A stretch of DNA of 64,000 nt from Sedimentibacter sp. MB31-C6 (GTDB lineage Bacteria > Bacillota > Clostridia > Tissierellales > Sedimentibacteraceae), in assembly GCF_035934735.1 (NCBI RefSeq), contig NZ_CP142396.1:806001-870000 (forward strand), read 5' to 3'. The notes below the pieces were generated by a model. It was not told where the DNA came from. It was given only the letters and a program-made list of their open reading frames with translations, and searched no databases. Below are positions 35,963 to 44,875 of the stretch, one piece after another. A program made the translations under genes and the position numbers. How positions within the stretch are numbered: position 1 is the stretch's first letter; each line of letters begins with the position of its first letter.

Positions 35963-36712
35963 CTAAAAGTTAAAGGTTGTTATTAAAGTCTTAAATAATA
36001 GAGACCAACCATCAACAACAATAAATAATAAAAGTTTAAATGGCATAGATATCATAACAGGTGGTAACATCATCATTCCCATTGACATGAGCACACTTGC
36101 AACTATCATATCTATTATTAGAAATGGAATATATAATAAAAATCCAATAATAAATGCTCTTTTTAATTCACTTGTTATAAATGCTGGAATTATAACAGTT
36201 AATGGCAAACCACCAACATCTTCAGCACCTATTATTTCTTCATCCCTTGACATATCCATAAACATTTTCATTTCATTCTTACCAGTTTGCTTAAGCATAA
36301 ATTCTTTTATAGGTCCAGATGCAGCAACATAAAATTCATCCAAAGTTATTTCTTCATTTTTATATGGTTCATATGCTACCGTATTAACTTCTTCTATTAC
36401 AGGAGACATAACAAATAAAGTGAGAAACAAAGCTATACCAATTAATACTTGATTCGGCGGTGTTTGTTGCAACCCAATTGCATTTTTAAAAAAAGACAAA
36501 ACCATTATTATTCTAGTGAATGATGTCATCATTATCAAAATTGATGGTAATAATGTAACTACCGTTAACAGAACTAATATTTCAATCGTATCCACAGCAC
36601 TCCCATTAATATCCATATTTAGAACACTACTATAGGCAGTTGATTTATTAATATTTAATAATAAAATTATAGTTAATACAATTTTTAAAATTTGTCTTCT
36701 TTTCACAATCAT
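35963..36712 (-). CDS. fliP: Flagellar export protein FliP
   Basis: Core ring protein of the export pore, 249 residues with a cleavable-type N-terminal hydrophobic segment (about 8-25) and four further membrane helices. Family motifs include MMTSFTRIIMVLSFFKNA, QTPPNQVLIGIALFLT and the late IIPAFITSELKRAF. It follows fliO by 22 bases. Confidence 0.96.
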   Translation of the reverse strand: MIVKRRQILKIVLTIILLLNINKSTAYSSVLNMDINGSAVDTIEILVLLTVVTLLPSILIMMTSFTRIIMVLSFFKNAIGLQQTPPNQVLIGIALFLTLFVMSPVIEEVNTVAYEPYKNEEITLDEFYVAASGPIKEFMLKQTGKNEMKMFMDMSRDEEIIGAEDVGGLPLTVIIPAFITSELKRAFIIGFLLYIPFLIIDMIVASVLMSMGMMMLPPVMISMPFKLLLFIVVDGWSLLFKTLITTFNF

Positions 36713-36734
36713 TGTTGCCTCTCATGTTTAGTGA

Positions 36735-37064
36735 TTATTTTTTCATTATTTTCGAAAAAAGCTTTTTAAACTCCATATCCTGATTAATATTTTCTTTAGG
36801 TTTTATTTTAAAATCATCTAATTCCTTAATTATGTTTATACTTTCATCTGTAATACTCAACAAATAGTACTTATTTGTAATTTCTACTATAGCTAAATAT
36901 TTATTTTGTCCTAACACTATTCTGTCTACTATATTGATATACTGAGAACTAACTGTAAAGTTTGCTTTCTTTGAAAGCCATTTAGTACCATAATAAGTTA
37001 AGAATAGAATAAATATTATACCTACGAAAGAAAAAACTAATGATAATAAATCTTTAATTGCTAT
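36735..37064 (-). CDS. fliO: Flagellar assembly factor FliO with an apparently non-ATG start
   Basis: Small membrane protein that helps FliP assemble. The frame is open from right after the cheY stop (37077) down to 36735. It encodes a single membrane helix (LLSLVFSFVGIIFILFLTYY, near 5-24), then a short cytoplasmic tail with a GQNKYLAIVEI strand typical of FliO. No ATG, GTG or TTG precedes the membrane helix in frame. The codon at a normal distance from the ribosome site (AGGAG, 9 bases) is ATA at 37062-37064; ATT at 37068-37070 is too near. From ATA the product is 109 residues. A GTG at 36917 would delete the membrane helix and is unlikely. Confidence 0.75.
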   Translation of the reverse strand: MAIKDLLSLVFSFVGIIFILFLTYYGTKWLSKKANFTVSSQYINIVDRIVLGQNKYLAIVEITNKYYLLSITDESINIIKELDDFKIKPKENINQDMEFKKLFSKIMKK

Positions 37065-37076
37065 GGTAATCCACTC

Positions 37077-37442
37077 CTATTGGTTAATTATGCTTTCTAC
37101 TGTTTTCAAAACCCTATCTGATTTAAATGGTTTAACAATAAAATCTTTTGCACCACTTTTTATAGCATCAACCACCATTGATTCTTGTCCCATAGCAGAA
37201 CACATAACCACTCTTGCATTAGGATCAAATTCTTTAATTTCCTTTAATGCTTCTAAACCATTTTTATTTGGCATTGTTATATCCAAAATAACTAATACTG
37301 GTTTTTCTTGTTTATATGTTTGTACTGCAATTTCACCGTCTGCTGCCTCTAAAATATTTTCATATCCATTTTTTTTAAGTGTATCCCTTAACATCATTCT
37401 CATAAATGCAGCATCATCTACTATTAATATTTTACCTTCCAT
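37077..37442 (-). CDS. cheY: Chemotaxis response regulator CheY
   Basis: Single receiver domain of 121 residues that carries the signal from CheA to the motor. The acidic pocket (IVDDAAF near 7-13), phospho-acceptor Asp54 in ILDITMPNK, Ser in MCSAMG and Lys in FIVKPF are all present. ATG 37442 lies four bases after GGAGGG. It sits between fliY and fliO, the usual place in Firmicutes. Confidence 0.95.
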   Translation of the reverse strand: MEGKILIVDDAAFMRMMLRDTLKKNGYENILEAADGEIAVQTYKQEKPVLVILDITMPNKNGLEALKEIKEFDPNARVVMCSAMGQESMVVDAIKSGAKDFIVKPFKSDRVLKTVESIINQ

Positions 37443-37471
37443 TTTTCCCTCCAAATAATTATAAGCATAAT

Positions 37472-38617
37472 TTATAATGTTAATCTAATAATTTCATCTT
37501 TTTTTATTATTTCAGATATTCTTACACCAAAGTTATCATTAACAACTACTACTTCACCTTTTGCTATTAGCTGACCATTAACTATAATGTCTACTAAAGC
37601 ACCAGCCTGTTTATCAAGTTCTACTATAGTCCCCTGTGAAAATTCAAGAATATCTTTTATTTGTCTTTTTGTTTTTCCAATTTCAACGCTAATATCTAAT
37701 GGTACAGACATTATTAATTCTAAATTTGAAAATTGTTCCTCTGACAAATTTTCTTCTTCAAAATCATCAAAACTTTCATACTCCATTGGTTTAATATTAA
37801 TTGGAACACTTTCCTTTTTCCTTTGTTTTATGTTTAAGCTGTTTCTATTTCTTCGTACAGCTGTTTTATTTTCAATGTTTTCATTAACCTCCTCCTCATG
37901 ATTGATAATATCATTATTTGAATTATCTATAATTTCATCTTCTACAGCTTCATCTTCTATATTACTTAAATCAATTTGTAATTCTTCTTCAGAAGATTCA
38001 TCTTCTTCTCCAATAGCATCTGTTCCCTTTAAAAATATTGATACTATCTCTCTTGCAAGAGAAATTGGCATAACATTTACAAATTCACTTTTGACAGCAT
38101 CTTCTATAAATAAACTAAAACTTACAGCAACTAAAATATCTTCTTCATTAAAATATTTGTTTTTAAACTCTGCCTTATCGTCAATTTCAGCTGCTATAGG
38201 AGTCGATATGTTTATTGATTTACCTAAAAAATCAGAAAGCGCCGTAGCTGCTGACCCCATCATTTGGTTCATCACTTCACAAATTGCACTAGTATTTATT
38301 TCGTCCATTTCAAATTCATCATCTGAGATAGTGAGTCCCATCAAAATTTCCACTATTGCCTTAGCATCCATACGCTTTAAAATCATTAAGTTTACGCCAT
38401 CTAGCCCTTCAACATAACTAATTTCCACTCCAATAGCTGGTTCCATGCCTTCAAAATTAAATTCAAATGCCTTGACTACTTTTACTTTTGGTACAGTAAT
38501 CTCTACTCTTTTACCTAACAATGTAGATAGCGATGTAGCAGAAGAGCCTAAACTAATATTCATAACTTCTCCTATTACATCTCTTTCCATATCTGAAAAA
38601 ATAACTTCATTTGTCAT
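37472..38617 (-). CDS. fliY: Flagellar motor switch phosphatase FliY
   Basis: Switch-complex protein and CheY-phosphate phosphatase, 381 residues. The N-terminal half (about 1-200) is CheC-like, with VIGEVMNISLGSSATSLS near 14 and AICEVMNQMMGSAATALS near 110, each keeping Glu and Asn. A long acidic linker (about 205-290) leads to the FliN/SpoA domain (about 295-381; LDISVEIGKTKRQIKDILEF, in part). The linker is longer and more acidic than usual. It lies 11 bases after fliM. Confidence 0.95.
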   Translation of the reverse strand: MTNEVIFSDMERDVIGEVMNISLGSSATSLSTLLGKRVEITVPKVKVVKAFEFNFEGMEPAIGVEISYVEGLDGVNLMILKRMDAKAIVEILMGLTISDDEFEMDEINTSAICEVMNQMMGSAATALSDFLGKSINISTPIAAEIDDKAEFKNKYFNEEDILVAVSFSLFIEDAVKSEFVNVMPISLAREIVSIFLKGTDAIGEEDESSEEELQIDLSNIEDEAVEDEIIDNSNNDIINHEEEVNENIENKTAVRRNRNSLNIKQRKKESVPINIKPMEYESFDDFEEENLSEEQFSNLELIMSVPLDISVEIGKTKRQIKDILEFSQGTIVELDKQAGALVDIIVNGQLIAKGEVVVVNDNFGVRISEIIKKDEIIRLTL

Positions 38618-38628
38618 AATAGCTCCTC

Positions 38629-39615
38629 TTAACGAATAATATTATTAATTTTTATTACATTTTTATTTTTCTTAACTCCCCATTTTCCTTCAAACCATTT
38701 TTCACCATCTACTCTTACATCAACATCAGAATCTGCTCCTTTGTCTAGTATTATCACATCTCCTGCCTGCATATTTAATAGTTCAAAAAGAGATGCCTGA
38801 GTATTACCCAGTACTCCCGCCACTGTAAGCTTAGAAGTTTTAAGTGTATCCATTATTGAATCTCTCTGGCTAATTTCATCGTGTTCATTTTTCTTTTTAT
38901 TATTTTTAGAAAAGATTTCTGCCTTTTTAAATATCTCATCAATTAAATCTGTAGGTATACACAATGTAATTTTGCCAGTAACATGATTTAATGTTGCATT
39001 AAGAACTATAACAACTACAGTATCATTGTAATTTATTGATTGTATAAATCTAGAATTTGTTTCTATTTTTTCAAATTCTGTCTCCATACTAATAGTTCCT
39101 TCCCAAGAAAATCCCATCGGCTTAACTAGTTGATTAAATAAATTACTTAATAATGATAATTCAATATCTGTATAATCCCTAATATTATCATACTCTTCTC
39201 CACTTCCACCTAAAAGCCTATCTATAATTACAAAAGATAATGGCTTTGAAATTTCCATTAATATCTGATGATCAGAAATAGTATCGTCTATATATTTCAC
39301 ATTAACAAGACCCATAAGTACATAATCGTCAAGAGCATTATTGTATTCTTGATAAATGCTCTCTTCAACTTGTTCAATAGTTACATCACTTAATAGCCTT
39401 AGTACTGAAGTTAAATTTGATGATAGGGACCTACAATAATTTTCAAAAACGCCCTTTATAAGTTTTACAGTTTCTTTTGTTATTTTTTTTGGGCTTCTAA
39501 AGTCATATTCTTTAACTTTTTTTTCTTTAACATCTATTTCTTGTATATCAATGTCACCACTATTTAAGTTGTTCAATAACTCATCTATTTGGCTTTGCGA
39601 TAATATTTCTGCCAT
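38629..39615 (-). CDS. fliM: Flagellar motor switch protein FliM
   Basis: C-ring protein that binds phosphorylated CheY, 328 residues. The N-terminal LSQSQIDELL (5-14) is the CheY-binding motif. The middle domain contains VLMGLVNVKYI and GGSGEEY. The C-terminal SpoA domain (about 255-328) has LLNMQAGDVIILDKGAD. It is preceded directly by motB; fliL, often found here, is missing. Confidence 0.96.
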   Translation of the reverse strand: MAEILSQSQIDELLNNLNSGDIDIQEIDVKEKKVKEYDFRSPKKITKETVKLIKGVFENYCRSLSSNLTSVLRLLSDVTIEQVEESIYQEYNNALDDYVLMGLVNVKYIDDTISDHQILMEISKPLSFVIIDRLLGGSGEEYDNIRDYTDIELSLLSNLFNQLVKPMGFSWEGTISMETEFEKIETNSRFIQSINYNDTVVVIVLNATLNHVTGKITLCIPTDLIDEIFKKAEIFSKNNKKKNEHDEISQRDSIMDTLKTSKLTVAGVLGNTQASLFELLNMQAGDVIILDKGADSDVDVRVDGEKWFEGKWGVKKNKNVIKINNIIR

Positions 39616-39638
39616 ATTGCTGCCCTCATTCCATAAAT

Positions 39639-40442
39639 TTAATCTATAACATTATTACTTTGATAATCTATATTATTTTCTTGATTTTTACTGTTATTTG
39701 AATCATTAATAACATTTTTTATCATATTAGTATAACTGATTGGATATCCCTTTCTGCTTATATAAATTTCTACTCTTCTATTTTTAGCTCTCCCCTCTGA
39801 AGTGCTATTATCTGCTATAGGACTATATAATCCATATCCAATAGCTAAATATTTAGCTGGACTTATAACATTTTTTCCTTCCAAATATTCTAAAACTGCA
39901 TTTGCTCTATCGGTTGACAATTTTCTATCTATTTTTGTTTTATCTTTTTCAACTTCTGCTGTATGTCCTGCTATAATAACTTCTTCTATGTAGTCTTCAA
40001 CTAAACCTAATCCTTTTGCTAATACATCTAATATGTCACCACCACTTTTATTTAATTTATTACTATATCCTCCAAAAGTTATATCATCAGAAAATCTTAT
40101 AAAAACATATTCTTCACTTTTACTTATTTCAACACTTTCACTTAAATTATTTTCTACTATATATTCTTTTAACATAATATATAATTGATCTATTTCTTCA
40201 TCTGATGATTCTATAATTTCAATTGGTTCACTTTCTCCGGTTTCGCTTTCTGACATATTTTCTTCAACTATGACTTCTTTTCCTTTTGCGAATGCTTCTA
40301 CTATCATTGCATATTTTTGAGCATCTATAGTTGACATTGCATATAGCATAATGAAAAATGTTAAAAGTAATGTAACCATATCGCTGTATGTTTCCATCCA
40401 GCTAGCTCCACCCTTAGTTCTTTTTTTTCTTTTTCTAGCCAT
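39639..40442 (-). CDS. motB: Flagellar stator protein MotB
   Basis: Stator subunit anchored to peptidoglycan. The 267 residues comprise a basic cytoplasmic start, one membrane helix with the ion-carrying Asp21 (YSDMVTLLLTFF), a plug segment, and an OmpA-like domain (about 135-240; IAGHTAEVE, DRANAVLEYL, NRRVEIYIS). Whether the ion is H+ or Na+ cannot be decided here. It lies 29 bases after motA. Confidence 0.95.
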   Translation of the reverse strand: MARKRKKRTKGGASWMETYSDMVTLLLTFFIMLYAMSTIDAQKYAMIVEAFAKGKEVIVEENMSESETGESEPIEIIESSDEEIDQLYIMLKEYIVENNLSESVEISKSEEYVFIRFSDDITFGGYSNKLNKSGGDILDVLAKGLGLVEDYIEEVIIAGHTAEVEKDKTKIDRKLSTDRANAVLEYLEGKNVISPAKYLAIGYGLYSPIADNSTSEGRAKNRRVEIYISRKGYPISYTNMIKNVINDSNNSKNQENNIDYQSNNVID

Positions 40443-40471
40443 ATTTACACCTACTTAATATTAGTATCTAG

Positions 40472-41326
40472 CTACTTCTCTTTTTTATTTTTTCTTTTTT
40501 TTAATTTTTTCTTTGGTTTTTCTTCTTTATCTGCTTCTAGCAATAAATCACGTTCTTGATATGATATATAAGAACTTAATTTTTCTTTTATATATTTTGG
40601 ATTCTCTCCAGATTGAATCGAAAGAACACCTTCCATTATTAACTCCTTAGACAACATTTCCTCTTCATGTTTAGCTTTTAACCGATTTGATACAGGAGCA
40701 CATATCATATTGTTAAGAAAGGTTCCATAAAATGTCGTAACAAGTGCTATGGACATGCCTTTTCCAAGTGCATCCGCTCCACCAGTTGGATCCATATTAG
40801 CAAGCATATTAATCAAACCTATTAATGTTCCTAACATTCCAAAGGCCGGTCCAAAGGAACCTAAAGTATCGAAAACACTCCATGCTGAAGCATGTCTTGC
40901 TTCAATACAAGATATTTCATTTTCTATTTGTGCCCTTACCTTTGTTGGTTCAATGGCATCGACTATAAGCATTACACAATACTTTAAAAACTCATCCTGT
41001 AATTCTATAGTATTTACCTTTTCTTCGAGAACTAATAAACCCTTTAGCCTAGCTTCTCTTGCAAGCTCTTCTATAGCATCAATATATTGACTTAAATCAA
41101 TTTTCTCGCCTTTCATCAATACCTTTATGTTTTTTGGTACTTCCTTTAAATAACTTAGAGGAATTGACATAATAGTTGCTGAAAAAGCCCCACCAAAAGT
41201 TATATACATACTAGGAATATTTATAAAACTTTGAGCAACCTGAGTTACATTGCTTCCACTATTAAATATTCCGAAAAAAACTAAACCGAGTCCAGCTACT
41301 AGACCTATTATAAATGTAATGTTCAT
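40472..41326 (-). CDS. motA: Flagellar stator protein MotA
   Basis: Membrane stator subunit, 284 residues with four membrane helices. The loop charges that meet FliG lie in the cytoplasmic region near 85-110, and FGMLGTLIGLINML near 158 leads into helix 3 with the conserved Pro. The C-terminus is a very basic tail (KKKLKKRKNKK). It lies 21 bases after flbD. Confidence 0.95.
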   Translation of the reverse strand: MNITFIIGLVAGLGLVFFGIFNSGSNVTQVAQSFINIPSMYITFGGAFSATIMSIPLSYLKEVPKNIKVLMKGEKIDLSQYIDAIEELAREARLKGLLVLEEKVNTIELQDEFLKYCVMLIVDAIEPTKVRAQIENEISCIEARHASAWSVFDTLGSFGPAFGMLGTLIGLINMLANMDPTGGADALGKGMSIALVTTFYGTFLNNMICAPVSNRLKAKHEEEMLSKELIMEGVLSIQSGENPKYIKEKLSSYISYQERDLLLEADKEEKPKKKLKKRKNKKEK

Positions 41327-41347
41327 TTTACACCCCTTCTGCGTTAA

Positions 41348-41542
41348 TTATAAATTATTGCCTCTAAAAATTTTTTGATTATATTCTATTATCTTATCTA
41401 TAATCTCTTCTTTAGGGTCTCTTACTAAAAAATACTTACCTGTCGTTAATGTTATTTTTGTCTCTGGTATAAATTCAATTGTCTCTATTAAATTTGCATT
41501 TATGACAAATTCTTCACCATTTAAACCAATTACTTCTACCAT
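41348..41542 (-). CDS. flbD: FlbD-family flagellar protein
   Basis: A 64-residue small protein with the FlbD core, VEVIGLNGEEFVINANLIE followed by TTGKYFLVRDPKEEI. It usually lies between flgE and motA, as here. Its role is unclear; it is not the sigma-54 activator FlbD of Caulobacter. It is separated from flgE by 182 bases that hold a hairpin and a REP-like palindrome. Confidence 0.9.
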   Translation of the reverse strand: MVEVIGLNGEEFVINANLIETIEFIPETKITLTTGKYFLVRDPKEEIIDKIIEYNQKIFRGNNL

Positions 41543-41586
41543 ATTTCCTCCTATGATTTGAACTTTACATTGTAAAATTCTTATTG

Positions 41587-41620
41587 CAATGGCTGATTCT
41601 TTATAATTGGTTAGCCATTG
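41587..41620. other. Intergenic hairpin between flgE and flbD
   Basis: Perfect 8-base inverted repeat CAATGGCT (41587-41594) / AGCCATTG (41613-41620) around an 18-base loop, without a T-run. It may be an mRNA processing or stability element inside the operon. Function not known. Confidence 0.45.
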
Positions 41621-41688
41621 ATTATAAAAGTATTAAATATACTCACAAAAATTTGTAAGCATGTTTAATGCTTTTATTAATTTATATT

Positions 41689-41716
41689 GTAGGGTGCGCA
41701 TTGAATGCGCACCGCT
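41689..41716 (+). repeat. REP-like palindrome
   Basis: Copy of the GTAGGG...CCGC palindrome with stem GGTGCGCATT/AATGCGCACC around one base. It lies 8 bases beyond the flgE stop codon. The stem bases differ from the other copies yet pair fully, so the changes are compensating. Confidence 0.8.
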
Positions 41717-41724
41717 AAATGAAA

Positions 41725-42597
41725 CTATCTTTTAAGATTAACTAGTTCCTCTAACATTTGATCTACTACAGAGATAATCTTTGTATTAGCTTGGAAACCT
41801 CTTTGAGTAACAATCATATCAGAAAATTCATTTGCTAAGTCAACATTAGACATTTCTAAACCACCTGTAACTATAGCGCCAGTTCCTACTAATCCTGGTT
41901 CATGAAATGTTATATCTCCTGTGTTGTTTCCAGCTGAATAATATGAATTACCTTCAAGAACTAAAGCATTTTGATTTGGTACATATGCAACAGCAACTTG
42001 TCCAATTGTTACGACAGTATCATCTGGATCAGTTGCATCCATGTCATATGCACTAATTGTACCATCTGCATTTATTGTTATATTTTTATATCTATCATAT
42101 TCGTCTATTACAATTGCTTCAACATTAGACATTTCGCCATCAGTAACACCTGAATCCACATCATCCATATTTAAACCTAATACTTTATTACCGTTAGAAT
42201 CAACCATATTACCAGCAGAGTCAAAGTTAAATGCACCATAACGAGTATAAAATGGAACACCACTAGCATCTTCAACCATAAAGTATCCTTCGCCATTAAT
42301 ATATAAATCTGTTGATTTATTTGTAGGTGCATACCCAGACAATGTATGAATTGTATCTATAGAACCTACCTGAGCTCCATAACCAACTTGCGAAGAGTTT
42401 GTACCTCCCCTAACAATAGTACCATCATCACTTGGTGCTGTTGGAGTACTCATTGTTTGATAGTATATATCTCTAAATGTTGTTCTTTGTGCTTTATATC
42501 CATTTGTATTTACATTTGCTATATTGTTACCTATTACATCCATTTTTGTCTGGTGACTTCTCATTCCTGATACACCAGAATAAAGTGCTTTCATCAT
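41725..42597 (-). CDS. flgE: Flagellar hook protein FlgE
   Basis: Hook subunit of 290 residues, similar in size to the short hook protein of Bacillus. The N-terminal rod-family motif (DVIGNNIANVNTNGYK near 20-35), the central LYINGEGYFMVED and the C-terminal helix (LANEFSDMIVTQRGFQANTK) are present. The position after flgD and before flbD supports hook rather than rod. ATG 42597 lies behind GGAG; the next codon is also ATG. Confidence 0.9.
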   Translation of the reverse strand: MMKALYSGVSGMRSHQTKMDVIGNNIANVNTNGYKAQRTTFRDIYYQTMSTPTAPSDDGTIVRGGTNSSQVGYGAQVGSIDTIHTLSGYAPTNKSTDLYINGEGYFMVEDASGVPFYTRYGAFNFDSAGNMVDSNGNKVLGLNMDDVDSGVTDGEMSNVEAIVIDEYDRYKNITINADGTISAYDMDATDPDDTVVTIGQVAVAYVPNQNALVLEGNSYYSAGNNTGDITFHEPGLVGTGAIVTGGLEMSNVDLANEFSDMIVTQRGFQANTKIISVVDQMLEELVNLKR

Positions 42598-42630
42598 AAT
42601 AATTCATTCTCCTTTTTTATTAAGCTGGTT

Positions 42631-42677
42631 AGTCCTTCAAAACGTCCGGACTTTAGCCTCCATAAAAGGACCGGCTA
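42631..42677 (-). other. Two tandem hairpins in the flgE leader
   Basis: On the minus strand TAGCC...GGCTA (42654-42677) and AGTCC...GGACT (42631-42652) form two small hairpins between the upstream gene's stop codon and flgE. Both contain GGA in or next to the loop. This could be a CsrA-responsive or otherwise structured leader; no known riboswitch class is recognised. Confidence 0.45.
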
Positions 42678-43061
42678 TTTTATTACAGCTCCATCGATAT
42701 TTGTAAAAATATTTTCTTTTAATTCATTACTATTTACAGCCGTTATAACTTTGTTATTTATTGTACTTACAATAAATGCTGCATTGTCTATCATCACCAA
42801 TACATTTTTTAAGCCTTTATCTTTTGCTTGTCCAACAGCCTCACTTAACTTACTTGAAACATCTTCATCAATATCTATATTTCTCTCTTCTATTCTACTA
42901 TTTGCATGTTTAGAAAAAGACACTTCGTTAACTTCATTAACCTTATTGTTTAATATATCTTTAAATGTTGAATTGTTTTTTTCTACACTTTTTACAGATG
43001 GATTACTTTGAAGATTATTGTTTATGTTGCTTAAATTTCTGATAAAATTTATATCAGTCAT
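42675..43061 (-). CDS. Flagellar operon protein, TIGR02530 type
   Basis: A 128-residue protein found between flgD and flgE in many Firmicutes. After a low-complexity start, FSKHANSRIEERNIDI near 49 and a C-terminal alpha/beta part with VLVMIDNAAFIVS and NNKVITAVN mark the family. Its start shares one base with the flgD stop. A hook-assembly role is assumed from position only. Confidence 0.82.
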   Translation of the reverse strand: MTDINFIRNLSNINNNLQSNPSVKSVEKNNSTFKDILNNKVNEVNEVSFSKHANSRIEERNIDIDEDVSSKLSEAVGQAKDKGLKNVLVMIDNAAFIVSTINNKVITAVNSNELKENIFTNIDGAVIK

Positions 43062-43573
43062 TACTCATCACTACTTTCTTCTATTCTATTTCCTTTTTTT
43101 ATTTCTTCTAATATTTCATCTAATGTTTCTTCAACAACATTTGTTTCTTCTTCCTTTTCTTCTGCCTTTACTTCCATAACATTAGAGATAGTATATGGCT
43201 GTCCGTTTACATAAAGGTTTGTCTCTCCACTGTAAATAGTTACTTTTTCAACTTTCCCTTCATCAACAACCAATTCTCCTACTTCATTATAGTTAGCGAC
43301 TATTACGGTTTTTCCTATTAAAGATGTTGCTTGCTCTTGTTGAGAAATTTCCGATAAATCTGTCATAGCTTGCAGTGAAGAAAATTGTGCAAGTTGTGAT
43401 ACAAATTCAGTATTTTCCATTGGATTCATTGCATCTTGATTTGACATCTGAGCAACTAATAAATTTAGAAAATCCTGCATATCTAATGATGATCCGCCTG
43501 GATTAACTATATTTAAATTTTGTGAATTACTTAATGAGTTAATACTATTTTGATTATATGCATTTATTTCCAT
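43061..43573 (-). CDS. flgD: Flagellar hook scaffold/cap protein FlgD
   Basis: Needed for hook growth; exported by the flagellar apparatus. The 170 residues carry the N-terminal signature (LDMQDFLNLLVAQMSNQD, PMENTEFVSQLAQFS) and a short beta part (GKTVIVANYNEVG). A strongly acidic tail (about 135-170) replaces the longer C-terminal domains of enteric FlgD, as in other Firmicutes. It lies 13 bases after fliK. Confidence 0.93.
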   Translation of the reverse strand: MEINAYNQNSINSLSNSQNLNIVNPGGSSLDMQDFLNLLVAQMSNQDAMNPMENTEFVSQLAQFSSLQAMTDLSEISQQEQATSLIGKTVIVANYNEVGELVVDEGKVEKVTIYSGETNLYVNGQPYTISNVMEVKAEEKEEETNVVEETLDEILEEIKKGNRIEESSDE

Positions 43574-43586
43574 ATTTCACCTCCTG

Positions 43587-44843
43587 TTATACAACTTTGT
43601 TCAATTTCATATTTCTTAAATTCATCATCTCTGAAATAAGACCGACTTCATCATTGTCTTCATTATTACTTTCTGTATAGTAATATTCACTTTTAGTATC
43701 TCTTTGGTAACTACTTTGTTGCCCATTAGAATTTAAATTATTAGTATCATATTGCAACATGTCATTTTTAATAGATATCTGCACAGCTGTATCCATTTTA
43801 TTTTCTAAGATACTAGAAAGCTCTTTAACATTTGTCATAAGTATACTCTGTGTTTCCTTATCCAAAGCCATTATATCAACTGTAAGTTTTTCATTTTCAA
43901 AGCTCATTTTTATGTCAACTTTCCCTAAATTTTTAGGATATAGTTCCATGACTACATGTTGCGATTTTTCTTCATACATTAAATCTATTCTGTCTTTTAT
44001 CTGAGTTAATACAGTTGATTTTAATAAAGATGATTCGTCACTTACTTTAATAATTTTATTTTCAAAGTCATATGTAGTTTTACTAATTCCCATCTGCTCT
44101 ATCTGAAAATTAATTTTTTCCTTGAAATTTTCCTTATCAGTTTCAATGATAGATACTAAATTATCCTTTAAAATTGTTTTTTCACTGACAACCTTATGCT
44201 TATTTAACTCTGATGCTAACTTTGGATCTAAGACCTTTTCTTCAAGTTTCGTATCAATTTGTACTAAATTATCAGGCTGATATTCATTAGAATAAAGATT
44301 ATGATTATTAGTAAACAACTCCGAATTATTACTATTTATAACAGTACCATCGTTATTTACTACAATATTGCTAGCATTTGCAACATTACCCTTATTTCTA
44401 ACATCACTATTCATAATATCATTAACTATATTTTCAAAATTTACAGAATTGTTACTAATTTCAAAATTTTGAAGAGAATTAGTTAAACCAGTTAAATCAG
44501 TTAAGTCAGCTCCATAGATCATGTTTATCATGCTACTATAATCATATTGCAATTCAGTATTATCTTCTTGATTCTCTTGTAAATTCGGAACTGTTGGCAA
44601 TACAGGATTATATCTTTCAGTATTAATCAAATGCTTATTCAAGTCATTACCAAGTAATAAATTTTGCATATTTATATCAGCATCAGAATTTTCAGATAAA
44701 TTTGTACTTGTCATATTTTTATTTTGCAAAAGCATAGCTAATAGATTTATAAATTTACCTTGGCTATTATTTGTTTGCATGTTGCTATTTAAATTATTAG
44801 TTGTTCCAATATTAGGCAACAAATTTGCTATATTCATCTCCAT
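43587..44843 (-). CDS. fliK: Flagellar hook-length control protein FliK
   Basis: Exported ruler that triggers the FlhB switch. The 418 residues have a long Asn-rich, disordered N-terminal part (about 1-220) and the Flg_hook domain (about 285-370; VVMELYPKNLGKVDIKMSFE is the core). A shorter tail follows. It lies 32 bases after fliJ. A second, weaker FliK-like protein is encoded at 10283-11719. Confidence 0.92.
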   Translation of the reverse strand: MEMNIANLLPNIGTTNNLNSNMQTNNSQGKFINLLAMLLQNKNMTSTNLSENSDADINMQNLLLGNDLNKHLINTERYNPVLPTVPNLQENQEDNTELQYDYSSMINMIYGADLTDLTGLTNSLQNFEISNNSVNFENIVNDIMNSDVRNKGNVANASNIVVNNDGTVINSNNSELFTNNHNLYSNEYQPDNLVQIDTKLEEKVLDPKLASELNKHKVVSEKTILKDNLVSIIETDKENFKEKINFQIEQMGISKTTYDFENKIIKVSDESSLLKSTVLTQIKDRIDLMYEEKSQHVVMELYPKNLGKVDIKMSFENEKLTVDIMALDKETQSILMTNVKELSSILENKMDTAVQISIKNDMLQYDTNNLNSNGQQSSYQRDTKSEYYYTESNNEDNDEVGLISEMMNLRNMKLNKVV

Positions 44844-44875
44844 ATATCATCACCTCCTTTATTTAATTTTTTATA

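Noticed and set aside
36735-36917. A separate 60-residue gene starting at GTG 36917
   Set aside because: It is the C-terminal part of fliO; the open frame upstream encodes the expected membrane helix.
37902-38417. 171-codon plus-strand open frame opposite fliY
   Set aside because: Ser/Ile-rich antisense shadow of an acidic gene, with no independent support.
41642-41675. Second small hairpin (AAGCAT/ATGCTT) between flbD and flgE as a terminator
   Set aside because: The stem is only six weak pairs and lacks a clean T-run; too likely by chance in AT-rich DNA.
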